A DNA stretch of 64,000 bases from Lytechinus pictus (Eukaryota; Echinodermata; Echinoidea; Temnopleuroida; Toxopneustidae), in contig NC_087245.1 in the NCBI RefSeq assembly GCF_037042905.1, positions 11,423,501 to 11,487,500 of the forward strand, given 5' to 3'. Below, in pieces: positions 34,844 to 45,814 of this stretch; position 1 is the first letter of the stretch, and every line of letters starts with the position of its first letter. A model generated the notes under the pieces. It saw only the letters and a program-made list of their open reading frames with translations. It ran no database searches and was not told where the DNA came from. A program made the translations under genes and the position numbers.

Positions 34844-36140
34844 AGCATCTTCTTCTTCTTCCTCTCCCTCCTCTTCTTCTTCCGCTTTTTATATTCTTTC
34901 TCCCCATCTTCATTCAAAAATGAAAAAAATGCCATTTTGATTGTAAGTGCATTGCAGTCATCTAAAAGTCCTTAAAAGCTTTGAGAGTTATTAATATGCT
35001 AATGAACAGTTTGGAGAGAAAAATTGAATATGTGAAAATATATATCATTTGTAAGAAAATCTAGATTCTACTGACATTATATTCTTAGAGGATTATTTCA
35101 CCCGAAGCAACACTCACTTTAGACTTTTCTAATTTTCGAGCCTCATTGGCTAAAAAAAGCGGATGAATAGAATATCTCATTTTTATGTGCTCGTGATGCA
35201 TTCCATGATATCCAGGTATTGAGATATTCACTTTTGAAATCGGTTATTGGAATATTTAGATTTAGAGATAGTTTTATTCACTTTCCGTTCAATATCATAA
35301 TTTATGATACATAAAATAGAAGAAATCATGAACTGAATTGAGGTGAACTAAAATGATTTTGGCTGATAAGTAAATGAAATAGAACGGAGGACACACCAAG
35401 AAATGCCATGCTGGTATGAGAGGCAAGCCCTGTAACTTATGGTTTCAGTTATTTTGCAAAACGAGTATACATATACAGCAACATTGGGGGGGGGGGACGG
35501 AAACTTTACAGAATGTAAACGTTTTAACGAATGAGTGACAGTAACTTTAGACAAAGTGATTATGATACAATATTAATAATTATAAATAATAAATAGTATA
35601 AATGAAATTATAAGTGAGAGAAAGAGATTGAGAGACGAAAGCGATTTTCGAGACCTTCTTGTTATTTTGTGAGTGTCTGATGTAAATAAGTAGGCCTAAA
35701 ACAAACTTCTCCATTAAAAAAAATCTTTGGATAGTAGAGGTCATTTGTGACATTGTCTAACTCTGAACAGAATAGATGAATGCCATTGAGTATCGTCTAG
35801 GTTGTTCTCAGCATAGGAAAATCATGGGGATTTTATTTTTGCTTACTTACTGCGCTCGCCCGTCAATTCTATGTTCATCTAAGTTAATTTCAACCAGCGA
35901 TTATTTTTGTTTCAGCAATATTATTTATATAATACTTTCAATGTCTGTACATAAAGTGTAAACTATGTCGTTATCCCTTAATTGTATAGATGTAGGATTT
36001 CAAAATGCACAATTAAAAACATATGCTATTCGACAGAAATAGTGGTCTAGAAATATGGAATTTTTTTACTTATCGTATAGGCTTACTTCATTTAATTCAT
36101 TTTCATTAGGCCTATCATTGTTTGAAATTTATTTCACATA
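34844..36140. other. Gene-free stretch
   Basis: AT-rich with a CTT-rich run (34850-34890). No supported gene or complete element. Confidence 0.35.
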
Positions 36141-36440
36141 GGTGGAGCAATGTGGCCCAGTGGATTAGTCTCCGGACTTTGAAACAGAGGGTCGTGACCG
36201 TGGGTTCAAATCCCAGCCATGGCGTAGTTTCCTTCAGCAAGAAATTTATCCACATTGTGCTGCACTCAACCCAGGTGAGGTGAATAGGTACCTGGCAGGA
36301 ATTTATTCCTCGAAATGCCCTGATCGCTGGAAGGCTGCATGAACTACAGCCGGGGTAATAATATTCAAGTCATTTGGACGGGCATACAGTCTTTATTCAT
36401 AATGTGATATGCGCTATATACAAGAACTGTCTATTATTAT
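36141..36440 (+). repeat. tRNA-derived SINE
   Basis: The head has an A-box-like TGGCCCAGTGGATTAG and a clear B box GGGTTCAAATCCC, spaced as in a pol III promoter. The body has GCAAGAAATTTATCCACATT, CAACCCAGGTGAGG and TACCTGGCAGGAATT, and the tail GTAATGTGATATGCGC is then followed by TATTATTATT. Fragments of the same family lie at about 6995, 27925 and 62150. Confidence 0.85.
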
Positions 36441-37445
36441 TTTAAATCCGACAACAATAATGCATATTTATTAAATTACAAATAAATGAGAAGTATAGAG
36501 GAAATATATAGTTGTAACTTAATTTCAATGGGAGGAATATGATGGGACCTATCATTCGTGAGCTTATCATGTACACTAAGAAAAAAAGAAGCACTTTCTT
36601 TTGATGGGTGCATTCTTGCACCTAAAGTGAAAAAAAAAGTTCCAAACGTGTATTATGTTCTTCTAGCTTTCTCCTGGAAATGACAGTTTGCTCCCTTTTG
36701 CGCTTGTTCCATCACAGATCCAGTTATCACGTCGGTCGGGCAATTCGAGAAAAGGTGAGGGCCACCTAAATTCCCGAATAGTCGGGTCCAGTTCACCCGA
36801 CCACTTTAGAATTTTACTATAATTTTCACAAAATATCGGGTAAACTGGACCTGACCTTTTTGGGAAATAAGGATGCACTTTTCTCGAATGGTCGGGTAAT
36901 TGGACTCTAACTTTTCGGAAATTTAGGGGCCTAGCTTTTCTCAAATCGTCCGGCTTCGTGAAAACCCGACCCGACGCGACAATACGATGTGATGACACAA
37001 GCCAGATTTTTGTTGAAGGTACATGTACTGCGTATGGTATACAACATAGGCAGCACGACCCCCTGGAAATCAGATTCGTATACGTTACAATGTGAACATT
37101 GAAATCACTAATTTTGCAGCGAATCACCCCCCCCCCCTTTTTTTTTTTTTTTGCTTGTTTTTTTCCAAACCCCTATTAAAAATCGTCCCAAGGGTCCTGG
37201 ATGTACGACACGATTAGCACTAGTGATCATGACATTCAAATATGTTGTTCTTGACCAGTTTGGCTCAGCTTCGTTGATCCTTCTTTGATTTTCATGCTTT
37301 TACACGAGCTAATTTGCTTTAATGGTTTCATTGTCCTTTACCGCACAAGACTTCCTTTACTTAGGACTTCAGTAGGTAGTAGATAAATATTTTTGTTGTT
37401 ATTAATTATCTTATTTAGACGATGGATAACACAATCTATAGCATA
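36441..37445. other. Gene-free stretch with CGGGT inverted repeats
   Basis: No supported gene. Between 36735 and 36975 the word TCGGGT/ACCCGA recurs in both orientations, including the perfect hairpin GTCGGGT-ccagttc-ACCCGAC at 36781-36801. A 154-codon open frame on the - strand crosses this but lacks an ATG start and any known domain. Confidence 0.4.
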
Positions 37446-37509
37446 ATCTCTATCAGTGGCGTACCGTGGGTCACGGCATTGGGGGGTACCAGCAAAAAAA
37501 TTGAGTCAC

Positions 37510-38450
37510 TTAGAGAGCGCGCAAAGCGCGCTCGGTTACCAGTTGACATAATAGAGACATTTTAAGGACAGTGCCATTAAACGGATATGTATCTCACTGA
37601 TCACATAATGCGAAGCGCGAGCTGAAATTTTTTGAAAGTCAGACCTAAAAAGGGACATTATAAGCAAATTTTTGTAATCATAATAAGTACCTGTCTCGCT
37701 AAACAAACAATGCGAGCGCGAAGCGCGAGCTGAAATTTTTGTATATATTGAACCCCAAACAGGGACATTTTAAGGACTATATTCTAGGAATCTATTAAGA
37801 GTATACATATTTCACCATAGCCATCTAATGCGAGTGCCAAGCGCTTGCTGATTTTGTTAGAATAATATACATCTAAACACATGAAGCACTTGTAGTCATT
37901 GTAATCATGATTAACATACCCATCTCACTAATCAAATATTGCGAGCACGAAGCGCGAGCTGAAAATTTAGGAAATTCAGACCTAAAGAGGGACATTTTAA
38001 GGCTTCTTTGTAGGAATTCACGAAGATCATACGTTTTTCACAAACCAAATGATGCGAGCGCGAAGCGCGAGCTGAAATTTTTGTATATATTGACCCCCAA
38101 ACTGGGATATATTAAGGACTATGTTTTTAAGGAATCCATTAAGAGTACACATATCTCACCATAGTCATCTAATGCGAGTGCCAAGCGCATGCTGATTTTG
38201 TTAGAATTACATCTAAACACATGACGCATTTTTTGTAGTAATTGTAATCATAATTATCATACGCATCTCACTAATCAAATATTGCGAGCGCGTAGCGCGA
38301 GCTGAAAATTTAGACCTGAAGAGGGGGCATTATAAGGCCTGCTTGTAGGAATTCACGAAGACCATGCGTATTTCACTAACCAAATGATGCGAGCGTGAAG
38401 CGCAAGCTGAAAATTTTTGACATTCAGATCAGAAAAAGGGACATTTTAAG
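37510..38450. repeat. Array of CpG-rich mirror repeat, array 1
   Basis: Nine units contain GCGAGCGCGAAGCGCGAGC or variants, at about 37514, 37610, 37711, 37828, 37938, 38053, 38172, 38281 and 38388, spaced 100-120 bp apart. Each is followed by CTGAAAATTT-like sequence and a linker with GGGACATTTTAAGGAC. Three unit types alternate, so units at 37711/38053, 37828/38172 and 37938/38281 pair up with a higher-order period of about 343 bp. The first unit (AGCGCGCAAAGCGCGCT) is a perfect hairpin. Confidence 0.9.
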
Positions 38451-38459
38451 GACGTTCCA

Positions 38460-39236
38460 CAGTTAAAGTGAAATCCATGTCATTTTCACCAAACTTTGCA
38501 CATAGATATTTTAGAACCTTAATATTCGAAATATGCAAAAATTAACATAGGTCCATGTGCTTGATTTTTTGCTATAGAGCTTCAAAGTTCACCCAAATTG
38601 ATGTTATTAAGAATTGCGCATTCAAAAGAATTTGGCATTTTTAGACCGCCCAAGATTACTATAATGAGTTTAAACCTATATTACTCAGTCAAAATACATG
38701 AAAAAGTCATCAAATTTCGCAAGAGAGTTAATAATTGTATCGTTAGAATGGAGAATCTATTTATAATGCTATTTGTTTGCAATTTTAAGTTTAACAGCAC
38801 TGTCAGTTCTTAAAAATGGCGTAAAAGATAACAAAATCCCAATCTAAAAAATGTAAAATTTAAGTAACAAACTACAAACGTACAATAAATGCTGCACTTT
38901 ATTCAAAATCCATGTCATTTTCACAAAAATTTGCAGAGTTGTAGAGGAAGGTATACCTAAGAGGTACAAACATTAAAAAATAGGGGTTCATGTGCTTCTT
39001 TTTAAACTATCAGCATTTTTATTAGAGCAAATGTGCTTTTTAAAACACCAAAAATGCGCCGAATGCTTAGTATCTATGTGAAGAAAAAATCAAAACCACT
39101 CTACCATTTATTCAAACTGGGGTAATATTCGTGATTCTTGGCAGCACTGCAGAGTAAATTATTTTGAAATTGTAGAGAATATTTTTTTGAATGGTCCATG
39201 GAATAATTCCATTTTTAGCTTCATGAAATAACGCAT
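38460..39236. repeat. Diverged two-copy repeat next to the foldback
   Basis: Segments starting at about 38470 and 38909 share AATCCATGTCATTTTCAC, TTTGCA and, further on, a TTCATGTGCTT-like word. The copies are about 440 bp apart. No coding content is seen. Confidence 0.55.
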
Positions 39237-42019
39237 TAGTCCAGGATAGTAGGGGTCGAACCTTGTTTTTTTATATATACAATGTTTTTGTATGGTTTCT
39301 TGTCAATTCGAGGGTGCTGATTCCGAATCTGAATGATGCCACTCGTGTAACCTTGAGCATTTTCTGCAAATTGGCAAAATCCAATATGGCCGCCAAAATA
39401 TTCAAATTACCCATGAAAGTCATAAAATTGTCCACACATTGGCTTTAAAGTACATGCAATTGTGCTGCCGGAGTGAAATAATATCTGGAAAAATGATTTT
39501 TGTCAAAATATTTATTTTCTTGATATCAAAATGGCCGCCATCATAGACCCCTGTACAATATAAATGGGGAAAATTAATTTTTACAAAATTGAGCACTGAA
39601 ATGCAAGTAATTATGATCTATGAGTGAAGCAATGTCTGTAAACATGATTGCTAACGATATATATCATTTGTTATGCCAGTTATGTGATAAATCCTGTATT
39701 TTGATATTCAAAATGGCCTTCAAAAGCCCTAACACTATTATGTACAATGTGAATGGTGACACACAAAAATCACAAGAGTGAGCACTAAAATGCATTTTGT
39801 TGAGATAAACGAGTGGAAAAACTGACTAAAAACATTATTGTTAACGAAATATATTATTAAACATGCCATGTATGTGATAAACCCTGTATTTTTATATTTA
39901 ATATGACCGCCAAAGGCCCTAAAATCATGATCTACGATGTGAGAGAGGACAAAAACAATCACAAGGTGAGCACTAAAACGTATTTTTTGTGGTAAATTAG
40001 TGGAATACTGTCTTCAAATATAATTTGCAACGAAATATATTATTCGGGTTTCATATTTGTGTTAAATATTGTATTTTGACTTTCAAAATGGCCGCCAAAA
40101 GACATTGACTGTATTATGTACAATCGATCTGGGAAACCAATTTTCACATGAGTCAGCACCATAACATGCATATAATTGTGATTTAAGAGTAAAATATTGT
40201 CTGAAAACATAATTCCTAACAAGAAATATCATTCATTCTGCCAGGTAGGTGATAAATAATGTATTTTGAAAGTCAAAATGGCCGCTACAGGCCCTAACGG
40301 TAGGCCTAATATGTACTATGTGAATGGGAACATATAATTTTAACAGAATTTGGCTTTGCTTGACTAAATGGTGTTGCATGTATGAGTGAAATATCGTCTG
40401 AAAATATGATTTTGTAACCAAATAGATCATTTCTTATGTTATTTAGGTGATAAATGCTATATTCAAATTTCAAAATGGCTGCAATATGTTTCTTTGTGGA
40501 AATTATCTTTCCCCATTCAAATTTTACATATTAAGATAAGTGACTATGGCGGCCATTTTTCATTTTTAAAAGGCTGCATTCATCACCTTTATGACACAAG
40601 CTATGATATATTTCGTTAGAAATCATTGGGTTTAGACAATACTTAACACTTACATCAAAATTAAGCCATTTTCATAGTAAACATTTTGTCAAAATTATCT
40701 GCCCCCAGTTACAATGTACATACTACTTTGGGCTATGGCAGCAATTTTGAATTTCAAAGTAAGGTCTTTATTACCTTCTCAACCATTATGTGATGTATTT
40801 AGTCAGAAATCATGTTCAAGACCAAATTTTACCTATACATCACATAGTTACGTGCGTTTTTGGTTCTCATTCTGGTGATGATTAGTTTCCCTATACGCAT
40901 GTTACAGAATTTGTAGGGGCTTGTGCGGCCGTTTTGAAAGTCAAAATACAGTATTTATCACCTATGGGAGAGGAAATGTTATATTTCATTAAAAAATCAC
41001 GTTTTCAAACAATATTTTCCTTATACAACAGAATTATATGGATTTCATAGTCAGGCAAATCCTAATTCTTTCAAAAGTATTTGTCCCCATTTACATTGTA
41101 GATAATACTGTAAGGGCCCATAGGGGCCATTTTGAATTTTACAATACAGCATTTATCTCATGCATGAAAAATGAAATGATATGTTTCGCCAGAAATCATG
41201 TGTTTAGACAATATTTCACTCGTATAGATTACAATTACATTCATTTTATTGCTTTTACTCTTGTGAAAATTAGTTTCTTCATTCGCTTTGTTCATAATAC
41301 AGATAGGGCCTATGGCAGCCATTTTGAATGTCAACATGCAGCATAATTACCGAAATTGCAAGGGAAATGATATGTTTCGTTATAAATCCTTGTTGTCAGA
41401 CAGTGTTACACCAATATTTCGCAGTTATTGGCATTTTAAAGTCAAACAAATTCAAAGGTTACGAAAATTATTTGTCCCCTTTTATATATTGTTCACAGTA
41501 TAAGGGGTCTATGACAGCCATTTTGAATATCATAATACAGCATTTATCACATTAGATAGTATACAAATGACCTAGTTTTGTTAATAGTCATGTTTTCAGA
41601 CAGTAGTCCACTCGCAGGTCACAATCACATGCAATAATAGTGCTCTTGTTTGAAAAAATATTTTCCCCATTCATATTCTACATAATAAAGTATACAGCGG
41701 TTATGGCGGCCATTTTGAATATCAATAAAATAAATATTTTGTCAAATATCGCTTTTCCAATTGGTATTTCACTTCTGCACAACAACTACATGCATTTTAT
41801 AGCTAATGTGTTGGCAATTTTATGATTTTCATGGGTAATTTGTATATTTTGGCGGCCATATTGGATTTTGCCAATTTGCGGAAAATGCTCAAGGTTACAA
41901 GAGTGGCATCATTCAGATTCGGAATCAGCACCCTCGAATTGACTAGAAACCATCAAAAAACATTGTATATCTAAAAAAACAAGGTTCGACACCTTGTCTA
42001 TGGGGCCTATCCTGGACTA
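39237..42019. mobile_element. Large foldback element with ~187-bp subrepeats in each arm
   Basis: The outer ~200 bp (TAGTCCAGGATA, GGTGCTGATTCCGAATCTGA, CCAATATGGCCGCCAAAATA) is repeated inverted at 41800-42019. Inside, the word AAAATGGCCGCC recurs at about 39389, 39530, 39711, 39905, 40087, 40277 and 40472. Its inverse GGCGGCCATTTTG recurs at about 40548, 40735, 40923, 41126, 41312, 41511, 41704 and 41850. The spacing is mostly 181-203 bp, with a shorter outermost step (141 and 146 bp) on both sides. The centre is near 40500-40540. No long open frame is present. This resembles foldback transposons, including those described in sea urchins, but the family is unassigned. Confidence 0.88.
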
Positions 42020-42589
42020 CATCGGATCTGTAGTTAAAGTGCAGAAGATGAGAAAAATCAGCTCATACCCGCAGCTAATTAATCACCTGTTCATCCATTG
42101 TGACGTCAGCGCGCAGAGTGTAAACTATGCGCAGATCATAATGCGCACAAACATAAGGACTGATTTTAGGAATTCATGAAGAACAGACATATCTCACCAA
42201 TCCACGAATGCGAACGTAAACACGGACAGGAAATGGTTTATATTAAGACCTTAAAATGGGGCAATCACTTTAAGAAGTCATGAAAGAGAAGCATATGTCA
42301 CTACATAAACCAATAATTCGAAGTGCAAGGAAATATATTTGGTGTCTATTGACTTGAAAACGGGAGGTTTTAGTACAAGAGGATTATATATCTTGTTAAA
42401 CAGACAATGCAAGCACCAGGAAAAATGAAGACATAGGCCCTGCCCAAATTATGTTTGATAAAGTTATGATTTTTTTAAATGTAATATAACATAACATAAT
42501 TATAATATAATATTACATTATAATTAACAATATAATTTCTTCTTTCCCCACTACGTTTCTCTCCCTTTCTCTCTCTTTTTCTCCTTTTC

Positions 42590-42592
42590 CCC

Positions 42593-42623
<31 letters not shown>
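42590..42623. repeat. Poly-T run
   Basis: A long T run followed by GGGGGGC, at the right end of the element 37454-42673. The lysine-rich open frames on the opposite strand come from it. Confidence 0.9.
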
Positions 42624-42624
<1 letters not shown>

Positions 42625-43400
42625 GGGGGCAGCCGATTGGGGGGCATGTGCCCCCCCCGTAGTTACGCCACTGATCTCTTTCACGAATTATAGTAGTCAT
42701 GGTAGTTGTAATTCCACTGACATCTTTCCCGCCTAAAGTGATGTTTTTCATCCTTAAAACAAAACAAACAAACCTTGAGCTATATGAGGTCCTTTTCATG
42801 CGTCTTACTTTTGATTGTTCAATTTGCCTGCAGTGCATTTCACGGTTAGGCGTTTTATCATAGCATTATTTCTTCATCGGCCTAACAGTGCTATTTACGA
42901 ATTAGGTGACAATGTACCGAGAAGACTTTTAAAATGAACTCAAATGGCAAATATTTTCGTCATTCAATTGATCAGAAACAAAATGAAACCGCACCCTTCT
43001 CACTCCTCTTTATGTAACATTCTTTTCTCTTTTGTCTCCTTTGATAGAAAGCTTTACGATAGAGGTTTACCCGCAAAAAAAGAGGAAGAGTAGACAGTAG
43101 AAAAGTGGAGAAACAAAGAGAGAGGGGGTGGGCGGGAAATATCAAAGAGAGAATGTTTTCACGAGCGATTGTGTTTAAATATTTTGTCCCTATTTGTATA
43201 TTGTATGTTGCAATTTGATTTTTTTTTTTATAACAATAAGCATGTATATCCAGGTTCGGCAATTCACTTATAACTTACGTAAATCTATAATACCAGCAGG
43301 GAAATGGGAGGTTAGACTTCCTTGCACCAAGGGTCTGTGCCTGGTTGATCATGGCCCTGCATGGGATTTGAAGCGGGGGTGCTGGTAGGTATGTTGTACC

Positions 43401-43599
43401 CAGGGGCGGATCCAGGATTTTCCAAAGGGGGACATTTTTCCGACGAAAAATTTGACAAGCAAAAAAAAAGGGTCTTCACTATCAAGGGGGGGGGGGGCAC
43501 ACTTTTGTTTTAATGCCTTTTTACATTACAAATTTTAATTTTGCTTCTCAAAAGGGGGGTGCACGGGCCGACCGTGCCCACCCCCTGGATCCGCCAGTG
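43401..43599. mobile_element. hAT-like MITE
   Basis: A 199-bp element with perfect 8-bp target duplication GTTGTACC (43393-43400 and 43600-43607). The ends are CAGGGGCGGATCCAG and the inverse of CACTGGCGGATCCAG. The interior has a G run and no coding capacity. It belongs with 3069-3348 and 51759-52022. Confidence 0.92.
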
Positions 43600-43889
43600 G
43601 TTGTACCTTTCATGGTTGTACAACATATGCAGTACCCCCATTAAAATTAGTGGCGGGTTTATGTCCAATACGTCCAATGCAGGGGCGGAAATCTCTCCCA
43701 AAAGGTAGGGGGGACACAGGGGCGGATCCAGCCTTCGCCAATAGGAGGGGGGGGCGGAAATTTGTTTCAGCCATATTTTCCCCGATCGGCAGCTCGAAGA
43801 TTATTTTTGTTTGTTTCTTTGAAGGAATAGTCCTCATTAGTCACTTCTTAGCTTTATTGTTATAAATTAATATATAATATCATAATCCT

Positions 43890-45640
43890 TATTTATATGA
43901 TGCGAGCGCGAAGCGCGAGCTAATTTTTTGGAAATTTTGTGTATTTTTTCCTGAAATTTGAACATTCTGGGCAATGTTTGTTATCCTGAAAAAGATGTGT
44001 TTAATAATTACTACGAACGCAAAGCGCGAGCAGAAATGAACTGATGGAAAAGATACCTGTTAAAGTAGCATTTAACAATCAAATAATGCGAGCGCGAAGC
44101 GCAAGCTAATTTTTTTTTACATTTCACCCAAAGAATGGGAATTCTAAGCACATTTTGTAACTCAAGCAGAATAGGTATATAAGTAAACAATTGATGCGAG
44201 CGCGAAGCGCGAGCGGAAAATTTCGAGATTTAGTCCTTTATTTACTGAACGAGACACTATTCATGTTTTGTAAATCATGAAAAGGATGAGTATTAATAAT
44301 GCGAGCGCAAAGCGCGAGCAGAAAATTTTTATATACGTTTTGAACTGGTTCCTGTTAAAAAGGTAACTAGTAAGGACTGCTTGCACTTAGCCATGAAGGC
44401 GTGACATATTTCAACAATCAAAAGATGCGAGCGCGAAGCGCAAGCTGAACAATTTTGAACTTTCTAAAGAAAGAATGGAAAATTTTGATTAATTTTTTTT
44501 AATCGTGTACAGGATAGCTATATAATTTAATAATTGATGCGAGCGCGAAGAGCGAGCAGAAGAAAAAAAAATCGAGATTTAGACCTAAAAATGGGCCACT
44601 CCGTTCATGTTTTGTAAATAATGAAAAGGATGAGTAATATGGGGTCTTCCTACATTAATAATGCGAGCACAAAGCGCGAGCAGAAAAATTTTGATATTGT
44701 GATCTGAAACTGGATAATGATTTAAATAGAGAACAAGTTGAGTATCTGAATAAACATGCGCGCGCGTGTTCCATATTTAGACCTAGAATCTAGGCATTCT
44801 AAATACATCTTTAATCATGAATATCATGAAACTTTGATATTCCGATCTGAAAAAAAGAGTCAATTTCAGCTTTATATTTCAAGCACTTTGTAGAAAAATT
44901 GTAAGGTGGATATGGATCGCACTTAAAAAAGAGCTGATATTTTCATTGTTATTACTCTGAGTTTTGACATAGGACCGGGACATCCTTACGACATGTCATC
45001 ATATGAAAATGATGACTATTCCTCTTGCTAAGCGAGATGAAACAAAAGGGACAATTTGATTATCAAATTAATATCATATTTATTAATGCCTAATGAGGGC
45101 GCGAAATCTGATGATATTATGGCATAAAAACTGGACATTTCACTTTTGTAATTATGAATAGGATGCATCAGTTAAAGTATTTTTAACCATTAATGCGAGC
45201 GCAAATTGCGAGCTAAAATTTTTGATAAACTGTCACGAAAAGGGGTTTTTAAGTAGTTTGTTGTATAATCAATATTGAAACATATATAACTCGCCAATCA
45301 AAATGCAAGCGTGCAGCGCGCTAGCTGATACGTCTTAACAATCAGACCTGAAAAGGGATATTTTGAAAACTTTATGAAATACACGAAAATAATAGGTACC
45401 TGATAAATGAAAATTTGCGAGCGCACAGCGCAAGCAGCAAATGTTAATATTCAGACCATAAAACTGACATTTTTACAGAGCACTTTTTAAAAATCAATTT
45501 GTAAATCACACAAAATAATGAAAGTTCGATTTCCGAGGTGAAATATGTTTTGTATATTGACTTCCAAACTTGACATTCGAGCTCCATATTGAACAAGATA
45601 TGTAAATCACCTAACAGGCAATGCGAGCGCGAAGCGCGAG
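43890..45640. repeat. Array of CpG-rich mirror repeat, array 2
   Basis: Copies of GCGAGCGCGAAGCGCGAGC or close variants occur at about 43896, 44012, 44087, 44191, 44298, 44424, 44537, 44661, 45191, 45301, 45416 and 45619, mostly 75-125 bp apart, with a decayed stretch at 44750-45190. The AT-rich linkers are more diverged than the CpG-rich core. The flanking unit text differs from array 1 (AGCAGAAAATTTT rather than AGCTGAAATTTTT). Confidence 0.9.
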
Positions 45641-45650
45641 CGAAAATTTT

Positions 45651-45814
45651 ATATAGTGGCACGAAAGATTCTTTTTATTTTCCAAGTCTTCCCCTCATCT
45701 TATTTTATTTACTCGTCGTCCTTCTCTTCTTTATATAGTGGCACGAAAGATTCTTTTTATTTTCCAAGTCTTCCCCTCATCTTATTTTATTTACTCGTCG
45801 TCCTTCTCTTCTTT
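45651..45814. repeat. 82-bp tandem duplication
   Basis: ATATAGTGGCACGAAAGATT and the following bases to CTTCTCTTCTTT appear twice with a period of 82 bp (starts 45651 and 45733) and essentially no differences. The duplication is recent or an assembly artefact. Confidence 0.88.

Larger units (their letters stand above)
37454..42673. mobile_element. hAT-like composite element with CAGTGGCGTA ends
   Basis: Terminal inverted repeats CAGTGGCGTA (37454) and TACGCCACTG (to 42673) are flanked by ATCTCTAT (37446-37453) and ATCTCTTT (42674-42681). This 7-of-8 match fits a hAT 8-bp target duplication. The 5.2-kb interior has no transposase frame. It holds an array of the CGAGCGC mirror repeat on the left (37510-38450), a large foldback structure (39237-42019), and decayed array units on the right (42180-42430), ending in a T run and G/C runs. 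The foldback probably entered an older array-bearing element. Confidence 0.75.

Noticed and set aside
36141-36220. Candidate tRNA gene
   Set aside because: The A and B boxes are present but the arms do not form a full cloverleaf, and a SINE body follows.
36663-37127. 154-codon open frame on the - strand
   Set aside because: It opens with GTG, crosses the CGGGT inverted-word cluster, and shows internal sequence repetition without any recognisable domain. No host-gene context.
42475-42838. Lysine-rich - strand frames
   Set aside because: They arise from the T run at 42590-42623 at the end of the composite element.
37510-45640. CRISPR-like appearance of regularly spaced repeats
   Set aside because: Spliced genes show a eukaryote. 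The spacers are related to each other, the repeats vary and no cas genes exist. It is a transposon-borne tandem array.
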